Source: Tsukamurella pulmonis | GTDB lineage: Bacteria; Actinomycetota; Actinomycetes; Mycobacteriales; Mycobacteriaceae | Assembly (NCBI RefSeq): GCF_900103175.1 | Contig: NZ_FNLF01000002.1 | Location: 3,672,136 to 3,736,135 of the forward strand | DNA length: 64,000 bases | Reading direction: 5' to 3' | Part shown: one piece after another, positions 9,284 to 17,591 of the stretch | Numbering within the stretch: the stretch's first letter is position 1 | How the letters are laid out: every line of letters begins with the position of its first letter | Notes under the pieces: model-generated | Told to the model about the DNA's origin: nothing | What the model saw: the letters and a program-made list of their open reading frames with translations, nothing else | The model's database searches: none | Position numbers and translations under genes: made by a program

Positions 9284-10210
9284 ATGCGCATCGCGATCCT
9301 CGACGATTTCCAGGCCGTCTCCCGCGAGTACGGCGACTTCTCGGGACTGGACGTCACCGTCTTCACGGTCCCGCTGACCGACGTCGCGGCGCAGCTCGCC
9401 GAGTTCGAGGCGGTGGTGGCGATGCGCGAGCGCACCCGCTTCCCCGCGGACGTGCTGCGCGCGCTGCCGCGGCTGCGGCTGCTCGTCACGACGGGCCGTC
9501 GCAACGCCGCGATCGACCTCGTCGCGGCCGCGGACCTGGGGATCACGGTGTGCCACACCGGGTACCGTCCCGCCGCGGCGGCCGAGCACACCTGGGCGCT
9601 GATCCTCGCGGCGCTGCGCCGGGTCCCCGTCGAGGACGGCAACATCCGCGCCGGGCGATGGCAGAGCACCGTCGGCACCGAGCTCGACGGTGCGGTGCTC
9701 GGCCTGGTGGGCCTGGGCAATCTGGGGCGCCGAGTGGCGCGCGTCGGCGCCGCCTTCGGCATGGAGACGATCGCCTGGTCGTCGAACCTCGATCCGGCGC
9801 GCGCCGCCGAGGCGGGCGTGACGGCGGTGCCGAAGGACGAGCTGTTCGCCCGCGCCGACGTGGTCTCGATCCACTACGTGCTCTCCGACCGCTCACGGGG
9901 CCTCGTCGGCGCGGCGGAGATCGCCGCCATGAAGCCGGGCGCCCTGCTCGTGAACACCTCCCGGGCGGGCGTGCTGGACACCCCCGCCGCAGCGGACGCC
10001 GCCCGGCGCGGCGCGATCCGGCTCGCGCTCGACGTCTTCGACGTCGAGCCGCTGCCCGCCGGCGATCCGCTCCGCGACCTGCCGAACTCGGTGCTCACGG
10101 GGCACATCGGCTACGTCACCGAGCAGCAGTACCGGCTGTTCTACGCGGACGCGGCCGAGGACGTCCGCGCGTTCCTCGCGGGCGCCCCCGTCCGCGTCCT
10201 CACTCCCTAG
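9284..10210 (+). CDS. D-isomer-specific 2-hydroxyacid dehydrogenase
   Basis: The 308-aa NAD(P)-dependent oxidoreductase has the dinucleotide-binding motif GLVGLGNLGRRVARVG and the family catalytic triad: Arg in LLVNTSRAG, Glu in DVFDVEPLP and His in LTGHIGY. The acid substrate cannot be named. It is transcribed divergently from the two-component system, and a TAGCGT -10-like hexamer at 9272-9277 suggests a leaderless or nearly leaderless mRNA starting at the ATG. The stop overlaps the deoA stop on the opposite strand (CTAG). Confidence 0.88.
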   Translation: MRIAILDDFQAVSREYGDFSGLDVTVFTVPLTDVAAQLAEFEAVVAMRERTRFPADVLRALPRLRLLVTTGRRNAAIDLVAAADLGITVCHTGYRPAAAAEHTWALILAALRRVPVEDGNIRAGRWQSTVGTELDGAVLGLVGLGNLGRRVARVGAAFGMETIAWSSNLDPARAAEAGVTAVPKDELFARADVVSIHYVLSDRSRGLVGAAEIAAMKPGALLVNTSRAGVLDTPAAADAARRGAIRLALDVFDVEPLPAGDPLRDLPNSVLTGHIGYVTEQQYRLFYADAAEDVRAFLAGAPVRVLTP

Positions 10211-11505
10211 ATCGTCACCCGGTCCAGGACGAGGGAGCCTCGCGGCGCGGCGGACTCGCCGATGACGGCCGCTCCGTCGAGAGCGGCGACGGCACCGTCG
10301 AACTTCTCCGGCGTGTCGGTGTGCAGCGTGAACAGCGGCTCCCCCGCGGTGACGGTGTCCCCGACGCTCGCGTGCCAGGTGACACCCGCCCCGGCCTGCA
10401 CGGGCTCGCCCTGCCGCTCGCGGCCCGCACCCAGGCGCCAGGCGGCGATGCCGACGCCCATCGCGTCGAGCTCGGTGAGCACGCCCGAGGCGGGCGCGGC
10501 GACGGTGCGCGTGTGCTGCGCGACGGGCAGCGGCGCCTCGGGGTCGCCGCCCTGGGCGGCGATCATCGCCTTCCAGCTGTCCATCGCCCGACCGTTCGCC
10601 AGGTGCTCGGCGGGGTCGGCGTCGACGCCGGCGAGGGTGAGCATCTCCTTCGCCAGGGCGAGCGTCAGCTCCACCACGTCCGACGGTCCGCCGCCGGCCA
10701 ACACCTCGAGCGACTCGGCGACCTCGAGGCCGTTGCCGGCGCTGCGGCCGAGCGGGGTGGACATGTCCGTCAGCAGCGCGACGGTGTCGACGCCCGAGTC
10801 GTGGCCGAGCGCGACCATGGTCTCGGCGAGCTCGCGGGCCTGCGCCGCGGTCTTCATGAAGGCGCCCTTGCCGACCTTGACGTCGAGCACGAGCGAGGCG
10901 GTGCCCTCGGCGATCTTCTTGCTCATGATCGAGCTGGCGATGAGCGGGATGGCCTCGACGGTGCTCGTGACGTCGCGCAGCGCGTAGAGCTTCTTGTCGG
11001 CGGGCGCGAGGCCGGAGCCGGCCGCGCAGATCACGCCGCCCACCTTCTCCAGCTGGTCGAACATCTGCTGGTTGGTGAGATCCGCGCGCCAGCCGGGGAT
11101 CGCCTCGAGCTTGTCCAGGGTGCCGCCCGTGTGGCCGAGTCCGCGGCCGGAGAGCTGCGGCACCGCGATGCCGTAGGAGGCGACGAGCGGTGTGAGCGGC
11201 AACGTGATCTTGTCGCCGACGCCGCCCGTGGAGTGCTTGTCGGTGGTGGCCAGCGCGCGGCCGGCACGGCGGAGCTCCGTGAAGTCCAGGCGCTCGCCGC
11301 TGGCGATCATCGCGGCGGTCCAGCGGGCGATCTCCCGGCGGTCCATCCCGTTGAGATAGATCGCCATCGCGAGCGCGGACATCTGGTAATCGGCGACCTC
11401 GCCGGCGGTGAACCGGTCGATCACCCAATCGATCTGCCCGTCGGACAGGGCCTTACCGTCGCGCTTGGTCGCGATGACGGAGACGGCGTCGAAGACTTCG
11501 GTCAT
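10207..11505 (-). CDS. deoA: Thymidine phosphorylase
   Basis: Reversibly phosphorolyses thymidine/deoxyuridine to base and deoxyribose-1-phosphate. The 432-aa product has an N-terminal helical domain (DRREIARWTAAMI), the phosphate/nucleoside-binding segment DKHSTGGVGDKITL and the C-terminal alpha/beta domain typical of the family. Length matches (about 430 aa). It lies 70 bp downstream of cdd on the same strand, forming a cdd-deoA pyrimidine nucleoside salvage unit: cytidine deaminase makes (deoxy)uridine, which deoA can split. Synteny matches Rv3314c (from memory). Confidence 0.95.
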   Translation of the reverse strand: MTEVFDAVSVIATKRDGKALSDGQIDWVIDRFTAGEVADYQMSALAMAIYLNGMDRREIARWTAAMIASGERLDFTELRRAGRALATTDKHSTGGVGDKITLPLTPLVASYGIAVPQLSGRGLGHTGGTLDKLEAIPGWRADLTNQQMFDQLEKVGGVICAAGSGLAPADKKLYALRDVTSTVEAIPLIASSIMSKKIAEGTASLVLDVKVGKGAFMKTAAQARELAETMVALGHDSGVDTVALLTDMSTPLGRSAGNGLEVAESLEVLAGGGPSDVVELTLALAKEMLTLAGVDADPAEHLANGRAMDSWKAMIAAQGGDPEAPLPVAQHTRTVAAPASGVLTELDAMGVGIAAWRLGAGRERQGEPVQAGAGVTWHASVGDTVTAGEPLFTLHTDTPEKFDGAVAALDGAAVIGESAAPRGSLVLDRVTI

Positions 11506-11575
11506 CGGGTGTTCCTCTTCTCGTGGGCGGGATCGTCGTCGGCGCGACCGCGGTCGGCCGGATCGTGGTCGGTGG

Positions 11576-11974
11576 TCATCGGACCTCGTCGAGGTCGTCG
11601 GGCCCGAAGGCGTCGGGCAGGAGCCGGCTCAGCGGCATCGGCCCGGCGCGGTGGTCGATCAGGAGCTCGCCACCGCCGTGCTCGTAGAGCAGCTGCCGGC
11701 AGCGACCGCACGGCAACAGGACGTCGCCGTTGGCGTTGGTGCACGTGAAGGCGCGCAGTCTCCCGCCGCCCGAGGAATGCAGCGCGCTCACGAGTCCGCA
11801 TTCGGCGCACAGGGTCAACCCGTATGAGACATTCTCCACATTGCAACCGGACACGACGCGACCGTCGTCCGTCACCGCGGCCGCCCCCACGGGGTACTTC
11901 GAATAGGGGGCGTAGGCCCTCCCCATGGCGTCGACGGCGGTGCGCCGCAATGCCTCCCAGTCGATGTCGGACAC
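11576..11974 (-). CDS. cdd: Cytidine deaminase
   Basis: A 132-aa homotetramer-type cytidine/deoxycytidine deaminase. Zinc and catalytic motifs: Cys56-Ala-Glu58 in LTLCAECG, and PCGRCRQ with Cys89 and Cys92; the substrate-binding segment CNVENVSYG is also present. GTG start at 11974. It is first in a cdd-deoA unit and diverges from the sdh operon across 241 bp of regulatory DNA. Synteny matches Rv3315c (from memory). Confidence 0.95.
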   Translation of the reverse strand: MSDIDWEALRRTAVDAMGRAYAPYSKYPVGAAAVTDDGRVVSGCNVENVSYGLTLCAECGLVSALHSSGGGRLRAFTCTNANGDVLLPCGRCRQLLYEHGGGELLIDHRAGPMPLSRLLPDAFGPDDLDEVR

Positions 11975-12024
11975 AGCCGATCACTCCTTTCCGGAGGCTT
12001 GTTGATTCCGGATCAATATCGGTC

Positions 12025-12043
12025 AGGCAAACCTAACTAAATC
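12025..12043. promoter_or_regulatory. Candidate IdeR/DtxR-type iron box upstream of sdhC
   Basis: TCAGGCAAACCTAACTAAA matches 13 of 19 positions of the actinobacterial IdeR/DtxR consensus (TTAGGTTAGCCTAACCTAA in this orientation), with the CCTAAC half well kept. It sits in the cdd-sdhC divergent intergenic region, 173 bp upstream of the sdhC start. The sdh complex carries haem and three iron-sulfur clusters, so iron control is plausible. The match is imperfect and was scored by eye. Confidence 0.35.
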
Positions 12044-12215
12044 TGTTCGGCCCCAACGGATCGGGACCGTGGTTTCGATTCCACATTCCGGTGGGTTTAA
12101 GGTCAAGGCGTGGGTTCAGGTATACGTCGCGATCGACGCCGACGAGAGGGCTCAGCTCCCCTCCGTCGACCGATGTCCGGCCGTATCCAAGAAACGATGT
12201 CGAAGGCAGGACTCG

Positions 12216-12623
12216 ATGAGCAGTAGTACCGAGGTGGCGGCCGCCGAGGAGCCGCGCCGCGTCTCCCTCTACAAGGGCGATCCGGGCATGTTGAACTGGG
12301 TGCTGCACCGCATCAGCGGCGTCACCATCTTCTTCTTCCTGTTCGTCCACGTCCTCGACACCGCGGTCATCCGCATCGATCCCGAGGCGTACGACGCGAT
12401 CATCAAGACGTACAAGACGCCGATCATCGGCCTGCTGGAGATCGGCCTCGTCATGGCCATCCTGTTCCACGCGCTCAACGGCGTCCGCGTGATCCTCGTG
12501 GACTTCTGGAGCAAGGGCGTGCAGTACCAGAAGGCGATGTCGATCATCGTCTGGACGGTCTTCCTCATCACCGGCGCGGGCATGGCAGCGCGTCTCCTCT
12601 ACATCATGATCTCGCACGCCTAG
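12216..12623 (+). CDS. sdhC: Succinate dehydrogenase cytochrome b subunit
   Basis: The 135-aa product starts MSSSTEVAAA after the Shine-Dalgarno-like GAAGGCAGG; a longer frame from 12069 lacks a signal. Three transmembrane helices are visible (about 33-56, 70-96, 108-130). The family motif HRISG (residues 29-33) and a second His in LFHALNGVR (His 88-90 region) are the expected quinone-site and haem-ligand neighbourhoods. Anchors SdhAB to the inner membrane and passes electrons to menaquinone. First gene of the sdhCDAB operon, with sdhD starting 15 bp after its stop. Confidence 0.93.
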   Translation: MSSSTEVAAAEEPRRVSLYKGDPGMLNWVLHRISGVTIFFFLFVHVLDTAVIRIDPEAYDAIIKTYKTPIIGLLEIGLVMAILFHALNGVRVILVDFWSKGVQYQKAMSIIVWTVFLITGAGMAARLLYIMISHA

Positions 12624-12637
12624 GGGGACGAAGAGAT

Positions 12638-13105
12638 ATGACTACCGCGAACGAACCCAAGCTCGCCAAGACGCTGCTCAAGCAGTACGACCGCCCCGCC
12701 TCGCTCGACAACCCGCGCTCGCCGCACCGTCCGGCCGCGGGCAACTTCGAGAAGTACGCCTGGCTGTTCATGCGCTTCTCCGGCGTCGCACTCCTCGTGC
12801 TCGTCTTCGGGCACGTCTTCATCATGCTCGCGCTCGACAGCCAGGGTGTGCACCGGATCAGTGCCGCCTTCGTCGCGCAGCGCTGGGCCAGCCCCTTCTG
12901 GCAGATCTGGGACATCACGATGCTGTGGCTCGCGCAGCTGCACGGCGGCAACGGCCTGCGCGTGATCATCGACGACTACGCCCGTAAGGACCGCACGCGG
13001 TTCTGGCTCAAGACCCTGCTCGTGCTGTCGATGATCCTCACCGTGGGACTCGGCTCGTACGCGCTGCTCTCGTTCGATCCGGCCTCCGTGCCCACCGCCC
13101 AGTAG
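12638..13105 (+). CDS. sdhD: Succinate dehydrogenase membrane anchor subunit
   Basis: The 155-aa product has a hydrophilic N-terminus (about 45 residues) followed by three predicted membrane helices (about 45-70, 87-110, 123-148). VLVFGHVFIMLALD contains the histidine expected to ligate haem b. Lies between sdhC and sdhA, with 25 bp to sdhA. Completes the two-subunit anchor that makes this the sdh2-like complex of mycobacteria (Rv3316-Rv3319 by synteny, from memory). Confidence 0.92.
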   Translation: MTTANEPKLAKTLLKQYDRPASLDNPRSPHRPAAGNFEKYAWLFMRFSGVALLVLVFGHVFIMLALDSQGVHRISAAFVAQRWASPFWQIWDITMLWLAQLHGGNGLRVIIDDYARKDRTRFWLKTLLVLSMILTVGLGSYALLSFDPASVPTAQ

Positions 13106-13130
13106 CGGCCAGGAAGGACTCACCCGCATC

Positions 13131-14882
13131 ATGCAGGAACATCGTTACGACGTGGTGATCATCGGCGCCGGCGGCGCCGGAATGCGCGCGGCCATCGAGG
13201 CCGGGCCGCGCGCCCGCACCGCAGTGCTCACCAAGCTCTACCCCACGCGCTCCCACACCGGCGCGGCGCAGGGCGGCATGTGCGCCTCCCTCGCCAACGT
13301 CGAGGAGGACAACTGGGAGTGGCACACCTTCGACACGGTCAAGGGCGGCGACTACATCGTCGACCAGGACGCCGCGGAGATCATGGCCAAGGAGGCCATC
13401 GACGCGGTGCTCGACCTGGAGAAGATGGGCCTGCCCTTCAACCGCACGCCGGAGGGCAAGATCGACCAGCGCCGCTTCGGCGGTCACACCCGCGATCACG
13501 GCAAGGCGCCCGTGCGCCGCGCCTGTTACGCCGCCGACCGCACCGGCCACATGATCCTGCAGACGCTGTACCAGAACTGCGTCAAGCACGACGTGGAGTT
13601 CTTCAACGAGTTCTACGTCCTCGACATCGCGCTGACGGAGACCGAGAACGGCCCCGTCGCGACCGGTGCCGTCGCCTACGAGCTGGCCACGGGCGAGATC
13701 CACGTCTTCCACGCGAAGGCGATCATCTTCGCCACCGGCGGCTCGGGTCGCATGTACAAGACCACCTCCAACGCCCACACCCTCACCGGTGACGGCATGG
13801 GCATCGTCTTCCGCAAGGGCCTGCCCCTGGAGGACATGGAGTTCCACCAGTTCCACCCGACGGGCCTCGCGGGCCTGGGCATCCTCATCACCGAGGGCGT
13901 CCGCGGCGAGGGCGGCATCCTCCGCAACGTCGACGGCGAGCGCTTCATGGAGCGCTACGCCCCCACCATCAAGGACCTCGCGCCGCGCGACATCGTCGCC
14001 CGCTCGATGGTGCTCGAGGTGCTCGAAGGACGCGGCGCCGGCCCGAACAAGGACTACGTGCTCCTGGATGTCACGCACATCCCGGAGGAGACCCTGATGG
14101 CCAAGCTGCCGGACATCATGGAGTTCTCGCGCACCTACCTCGGCGTCGACCCCGTCACCGAGCTGGTGCCCGTCTACCCCACCTGCCACTACGTCATGGG
14201 CGGCATCCCCACCAACATCCACGGTGAGGTGCTGCGCGACAACGACAACGTGGTCCCCGGCCTGTACGCGGCCGGCGAGTGCGCCTGCGTCTCGGTGCAC
14301 GGCGCCAACCGCCTGGGCACCAACTCGCTGCTCGACATCAACGTCTTCGGCCGCCGCTCCGGCATCGCCGCCGCGGAGTACGCGCAGTCGCACGACTTCG
14401 TGCCGCTGCCCGAGAACCCGTCCGAGCTGGTCGAGAACTGGGTCGCCGCGATGCTCAGCGATCACGGCGACGAGAACGTCATGGCGATCCGCACCGAGCT
14501 GCAGCAGACGATGGACAACAACGCCGCCGTCTTCCGCACCGAGAAGACCCTGACGCAGGCCCTCGAGGATGTGCGCGCCCTCAAGAAGCGCTACGAGCAC
14601 GTCACCGTCACCGACAAGGGCAAGCGGTTCAACAGCGACCTGCTCGAGGCCATCGAGCTGGGCTTCCTGCTCGAGCTGGCCGAGGTCACCGTCGTCGGCG
14701 CCCTCAACCGCAAGGAGACCCGCGGCGGCCACGCCCGCGAGGACTACCCGAACCGTGACGACGAGAACTTCATGGTGCACACCATGGCGTACAAGGAGGG
14801 CGAGGGCCTGGAGTCCGGGATCCGTCTCGACACCAAGCCCGTCGTGCAGACCCGCTACGAGCCGATGGAGCGTAAGTACTGA
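13131..14882 (+). CDS. sdhA: Succinate dehydrogenase flavoprotein subunit
   Basis: Oxidises succinate to fumarate in the TCA cycle and respiratory chain. The 583-aa product has the FAD-binding IIGAGGAGMRA motif, the covalent-FAD histidine in RSHTGAAQGG (His42), the substrate-site HQFHPTG and the catalytic region ITEGVRGEGG. The C-terminal helical domain includes GAARR-type replacement YDREDYP. Length is normal. The TGATG junction (TGA 14880-14882, ATG 14882) couples it to sdhB. Confidence 0.97.
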   Translation: MQEHRYDVVIIGAGGAGMRAAIEAGPRARTAVLTKLYPTRSHTGAAQGGMCASLANVEEDNWEWHTFDTVKGGDYIVDQDAAEIMAKEAIDAVLDLEKMGLPFNRTPEGKIDQRRFGGHTRDHGKAPVRRACYAADRTGHMILQTLYQNCVKHDVEFFNEFYVLDIALTETENGPVATGAVAYELATGEIHVFHAKAIIFATGGSGRMYKTTSNAHTLTGDGMGIVFRKGLPLEDMEFHQFHPTGLAGLGILITEGVRGEGGILRNVDGERFMERYAPTIKDLAPRDIVARSMVLEVLEGRGAGPNKDYVLLDVTHIPEETLMAKLPDIMEFSRTYLGVDPVTELVPVYPTCHYVMGGIPTNIHGEVLRDNDNVVPGLYAAGECACVSVHGANRLGTNSLLDINVFGRRSGIAAAEYAQSHDFVPLPENPSELVENWVAAMLSDHGDENVMAIRTELQQTMDNNAAVFRTEKTLTQALEDVRALKKRYEHVTVTDKGKRFNSDLLEAIELGFLLELAEVTVVGALNRKETRGGHAREDYPNRDDENFMVHTMAYKEGEGLESGIRLDTKPVVQTRYEPMERKY

Positions 14883-15649
14883 TGACCGCCGCAGTTGACA
14901 CCCCCGCGTCCGTGCAGCCGCCGGTCCCGCCCGGCTCCACGATGGTCACGATCAAGGTCTACCGGTTCAACCCGGAGGATCCCGACGCGGCCGGCTGGCA
15001 GAGCTACCGGGTCCCCGCGCTCCCCTCGGACCGCTTCCTGAACCTGCTGCTCTACATCAAGGGCTACCTGGACGGCACCCTGACCTTCCGCCGCTCCTGC
15101 GCCCACGGCGTGTGCGGCAGCGACGCCATGCGCATCAACGGCGTCAACCGTCTCGCCTGCAAGATGCTGATGAAGGACTTCCTGCAGGAGGGCAAGGACA
15201 TCACCATCACGGTCGAGCCCATCCGCGGCCTGCCGGTGGAGAAGGACCTCGTCGTCGACATGGAGCCCTTCTTCGACGCCTTCCGCGCCGTGAAGCCCTT
15301 CCTGATGACCTCGGGCAACGAGCCGACCCGCGAGCGCATCCAGTCCCCCACGGACCGCGAGCGTTTCGACGACACCACCAAGTGCATCCTCTGCGCGTGC
15401 TGCACCACCAGCTGCCCCGTGTACTGGATGGACGGCTCGTACTTCGGCCCCGCGGCCATCGTCAACGCCCACCGCTTCATCTTCGACAGCCGTGACGAGG
15501 GCGCCGCCGAGCGCCTCGAGATCCTCAACGGCGTCGACGGGGTGTGGCGCTGCCGCACCACCTTCAACTGCACCGACGCGTGCCCCCGTGGCATTCAGGT
15601 GACGAAGGCCATCCAGGAGGTCAAGCGCGCCCTCCTGTTCAGCCGCTAG
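14882..15649 (+). CDS. sdhB: Succinate dehydrogenase iron-sulfur subunit
   Basis: The 255-aa product carries the three clusters in order. The [2Fe-2S] ligands are Cys73, Cys78, Asp81 and Cys93, with Asp as the third ligand as in E. coli. The [4Fe-4S] ligands are Cys168, Cys171, Cys174 and Cys178 (CILCACCTTSCP). Cys224, Cys230 and Cys234 lie in the [3Fe-4S] region. It transfers electrons from SdhA to the SdhCD anchor. Last gene of the operon; a strong terminator begins 18 bp after the stop. Confidence 0.97.
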   Translation: MTAAVDTPASVQPPVPPGSTMVTIKVYRFNPEDPDAAGWQSYRVPALPSDRFLNLLLYIKGYLDGTLTFRRSCAHGVCGSDAMRINGVNRLACKMLMKDFLQEGKDITITVEPIRGLPVEKDLVVDMEPFFDAFRAVKPFLMTSGNEPTRERIQSPTDRERFDDTTKCILCACCTTSCPVYWMDGSYFGPAAIVNAHRFIFDSRDEGAAERLEILNGVDGVWRCRTTFNCTDACPRGIQVTKAIQEVKRALLFSR

Positions 15650-15666
15650 AACCTTTACTGCAGCCC

Positions 15667-15704
15667 GGAACGCCCCGGACCTCACCCGAGGTCCGGGGCG
15701 TTCC
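15667..15704 (+). terminator. Terminator of the sdhCDAB operon
   Basis: Perfect 17-bp arms GGAACGCCCCGGACCTC / GAGGTCCGGGGCGTTCC with a 4-nt ACCC loop, 18 bp after the sdhB stop. It ends in TTCCTCATTC, giving only a short U-rich tail. The next gene starts 22 bp later on the same strand, so this element separates the sdh operon from the SGNH hydrolase gene. Confidence 0.85.
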
Positions 15705-15725
15705 TCATTCGACGAGAGGCCGCCC

Positions 15726-16880
15726 ATGGACCTGATCGACACCCCGATCGACGGCACCCTGGTGCGCGGCCACCTCGACCTCGAGCGGACGGCGGACGGC
15801 CTGCTGCCGCACCGGCTCCCCGTCGCCGCCCGCCGCCGCATCCCGGACGCGCGGCTCGCCGGCGCGCAGGCGCAGCCGTCCGGCGTGCGCCTGGTGTTCC
15901 GCACGGCGGCGACGGTGATCGAGCTGGAGACGCTGCCGACCAAGCGCGCCCACGCGGGCCTGCCCGCGCAGCCCGACGGCGTCTACGACCTCGTCGTGGA
16001 CGGCCGCCTCCTCTCGCAGACGACGGTGCCGGGCGGGAACGTCGACACCGTCGTCGACATGCTGACCCAGCGGTCCGAACGCACCGCGGGCACGCCGGGC
16101 ACCGCGCGCTTCGCGGGCCTGCCGGCGGGTGAGAAGGACGTCGAGATCTGGCTGCCCCACAACGAGATCACCGAGCTGATCGCGCTGCGCACGAACGCCC
16201 CGGTGAGCCCGCAGCGGCCCAAGGATCGCGTGTGGTTGCATCACGGCAGCTCGATCAGCCACGGCTCCAACGCGACTCACCCCACCGGGACCTGGCCCGC
16301 GATCGCCGCGGCGGCCGGCGGCGTGGACCTGCTCAACCTCGGCTTCGGCGGCAGCGCGGTGCTCGACCCGTTCGTCGCCCGCGCGATCCGCGACTCCCCC
16401 GCCGACCTGATCAGCCTCAAGATCGGCATCAACCTCGCCAACCTCGACGTGATGCGCCTGCGCGCGTTCACCCCGGCCGTGCACGGCTTCCTGGACACCA
16501 TCCGCGACGGACACCCCACCACGCCGCTGCTGGTGCTCTCGCCGATCCTGTGCCCGATCCAGGAGCACACGCCCGGCCCCGTCATGCCCGTGCCGTCGGC
16601 CGAGCGACTGCGCTTCGAGGCCACGGGCGACCCCGCCGAGGTGCGCATGGGCAAGCTCACGCTGACGGTCATCCGCGAGGAACTGGCCCGGATCGTCGCG
16701 GACCGGTCCGGCGAGGATCCGAACCTGCACCTCCTCGACGGACGAGCCCTGTACGGCGCGGACGACAACGTGCGCCTACCGCTGCCCGACGGGTTGCATC
16801 CCGACGCCGCCACGCACCACCTGATCGGCACCCGTTTCGGCGATATCGCCTTCGGCCCGGGCGGCTTCTTCGCCCTGTGA
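15726..16880 (+). CDS. SGNH/GDSL-family hydrolase
   Basis: The 384-aa product has an N-terminal beta-rich domain (about 1-160) and a C-terminal SGNH hydrolase domain. Family blocks: HHGSSISHGSN (nucleophile Ser, replacing GDS), LNLGFGGSA (block II Gly), LKIGINL (block III Asn) and DGLHPDA (catalytic Asp and His). Substrates of such proteins are esters of lipids or carbohydrates, often acetyl groups on polysaccharides; which one is not visible. No signal peptide is seen, so a cytoplasmic location is likely. Monocistronic in appearance, with its own short upstream region after the sdh terminator. Confidence 0.75.
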   Translation: MDLIDTPIDGTLVRGHLDLERTADGLLPHRLPVAARRRIPDARLAGAQAQPSGVRLVFRTAATVIELETLPTKRAHAGLPAQPDGVYDLVVDGRLLSQTTVPGGNVDTVVDMLTQRSERTAGTPGTARFAGLPAGEKDVEIWLPHNEITELIALRTNAPVSPQRPKDRVWLHHGSSISHGSNATHPTGTWPAIAAAAGGVDLLNLGFGGSAVLDPFVARAIRDSPADLISLKIGINLANLDVMRLRAFTPAVHGFLDTIRDGHPTTPLLVLSPILCPIQEHTPGPVMPVPSAERLRFEATGDPAEVRMGKLTLTVIREELARIVADRSGEDPNLHLLDGRALYGADDNVRLPLPDGLHPDAATHHLIGTRFGDIAFGPGGFFAL

Positions 16881-16947
16881 GCACCGCGACGCACCACCCT
16901 GACACCACGTTTGAGCACTGCTTTCACATGATTATCGCATCACATCA

Positions 16948-16976
16948 TTGACGTGACACCACAATGGTGTCATAGT
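16948..16976 (+). promoter_or_regulatory. Promoter with palindromic operator before the RHH gene
   Basis: A -35 TTGACG (16948-16953), a 17-bp spacer and a -10-like CATAGT (16971-16976) place transcription start at about the ATG at 16984, so the mRNA would be leaderless. The spacer is occupied by a perfect palindrome TGACACCA-CAA-TGGTGTCA (16954-16972). A further copy of the half-site TGACACCAC lies at 16900-16908. The geometry fits repression by the ribbon-helix-helix protein encoded next. Confidence 0.6.
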
Positions 16977-16983
16977 TGACGCC

Positions 16984-17496
16984 ATGGACATCACGCCCTT
17001 CGTCACCGACCTCCAGCGCCAACTGATCGCGGCCGCCGAGCGCGACTTCGACGACGCCGGCGACAACGGGGTGGACGACGCCCACGAGAGCGCCGAGCGC
17101 CTGGCCTCCGGCCTCGACGCCGCCACCCGGCTGGTGCTGCTCGACGCCCTGTCCGCCGCGGCCGCTGAGATCACCCGCGACCTGGTCCCCGGCTCCGTCG
17201 ACCTGCGCCTGCGCGGCCGCGAGGTCGAATTCGTGGTCGCCGCCGCGCGCACCGAGCAGGAGGACGAGACCACGTCCACCGCCGGCGTCGACTTCGACGA
17301 CACCAGCACCTCCCGCACCACGTTGCGCCTGCCCGATGCGCTCAAGTCGCAGGTCGACGAGGCCGCGGCGGCCGAGGGCGTCTCCGTCAACACGTGGCTG
17401 GTGCGCGCCGTCGCGGCCGCCCTCGTCCCGCGCAAGCGACGATCCGCGCCGCGCGCCCTGCGCACCGGCGACGACTTCGCCGGCTGGGCCCGCTGA
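16984..17496 (+). CDS. Ribbon-helix-helix DNA-binding protein (HicB/Arc-like)
   Basis: The 170-aa product has an N-terminal domain of unknown fold (1-90), an acidic linker, and a C-terminal ribbon-helix-helix segment (about 110-148: TTLRLPDALKSQVDEAAAAE then GVSVNTWLVRAVAAAL). A basic tail follows. There is no HicA-like toxin next to it, so it is more likely a regulator than an antitoxin. The palindromic operator directly upstream suggests autoregulation. It heads a cassette with a DUF4097 protein and an ABC exporter, whose expression it may control. Confidence 0.7.
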   Translation: MDITPFVTDLQRQLIAAAERDFDDAGDNGVDDAHESAERLASGLDAATRLVLLDALSAAAAEITRDLVPGSVDLRLRGREVEFVVAAARTEQEDETTSTAGVDFDDTSTSRTTLRLPDALKSQVDEAAAAEGVSVNTWLVRAVAAALVPRKRRSAPRALRTGDDFAGWAR

Positions 17497-17540
17497 CCCG
17501 CCCCACCACCGAACACCCCATAACCGCACAGCCCGATCAG

Positions 17541-17561
17541 GACCCCGCACCCCGCGGGGTC
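17541..17561 (+). terminator. Small hairpin inside the RHH-ABC cassette
   Basis: Arms GACCCCGC / GCGGGGTC (8 bp) with a 5-nt loop, in the 95-bp gap between the RHH gene and the DUF4097 gene. It could be a partial terminator or processing site that sets regulator and exporter at different levels. Weak evidence on its own. Confidence 0.35.
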
Positions 17562-17591
17562 GGCCCAGTGCACCCTCCGAAAGGTCCCGCC

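Noticed and set aside
12069-12215. N-terminal extension of sdhC
   Set aside because: 49 extra residues with no family similarity lie in the promoter region. The ATG at 12216 follows a ribosome site and gives the normal length.
16984-17496. HicB antitoxin of a toxin-antitoxin module
   Set aside because: No HicA-like or other small toxin gene is adjacent. The neighbours are a DUF4097 protein and an ABC exporter, so a regulator role fits better.
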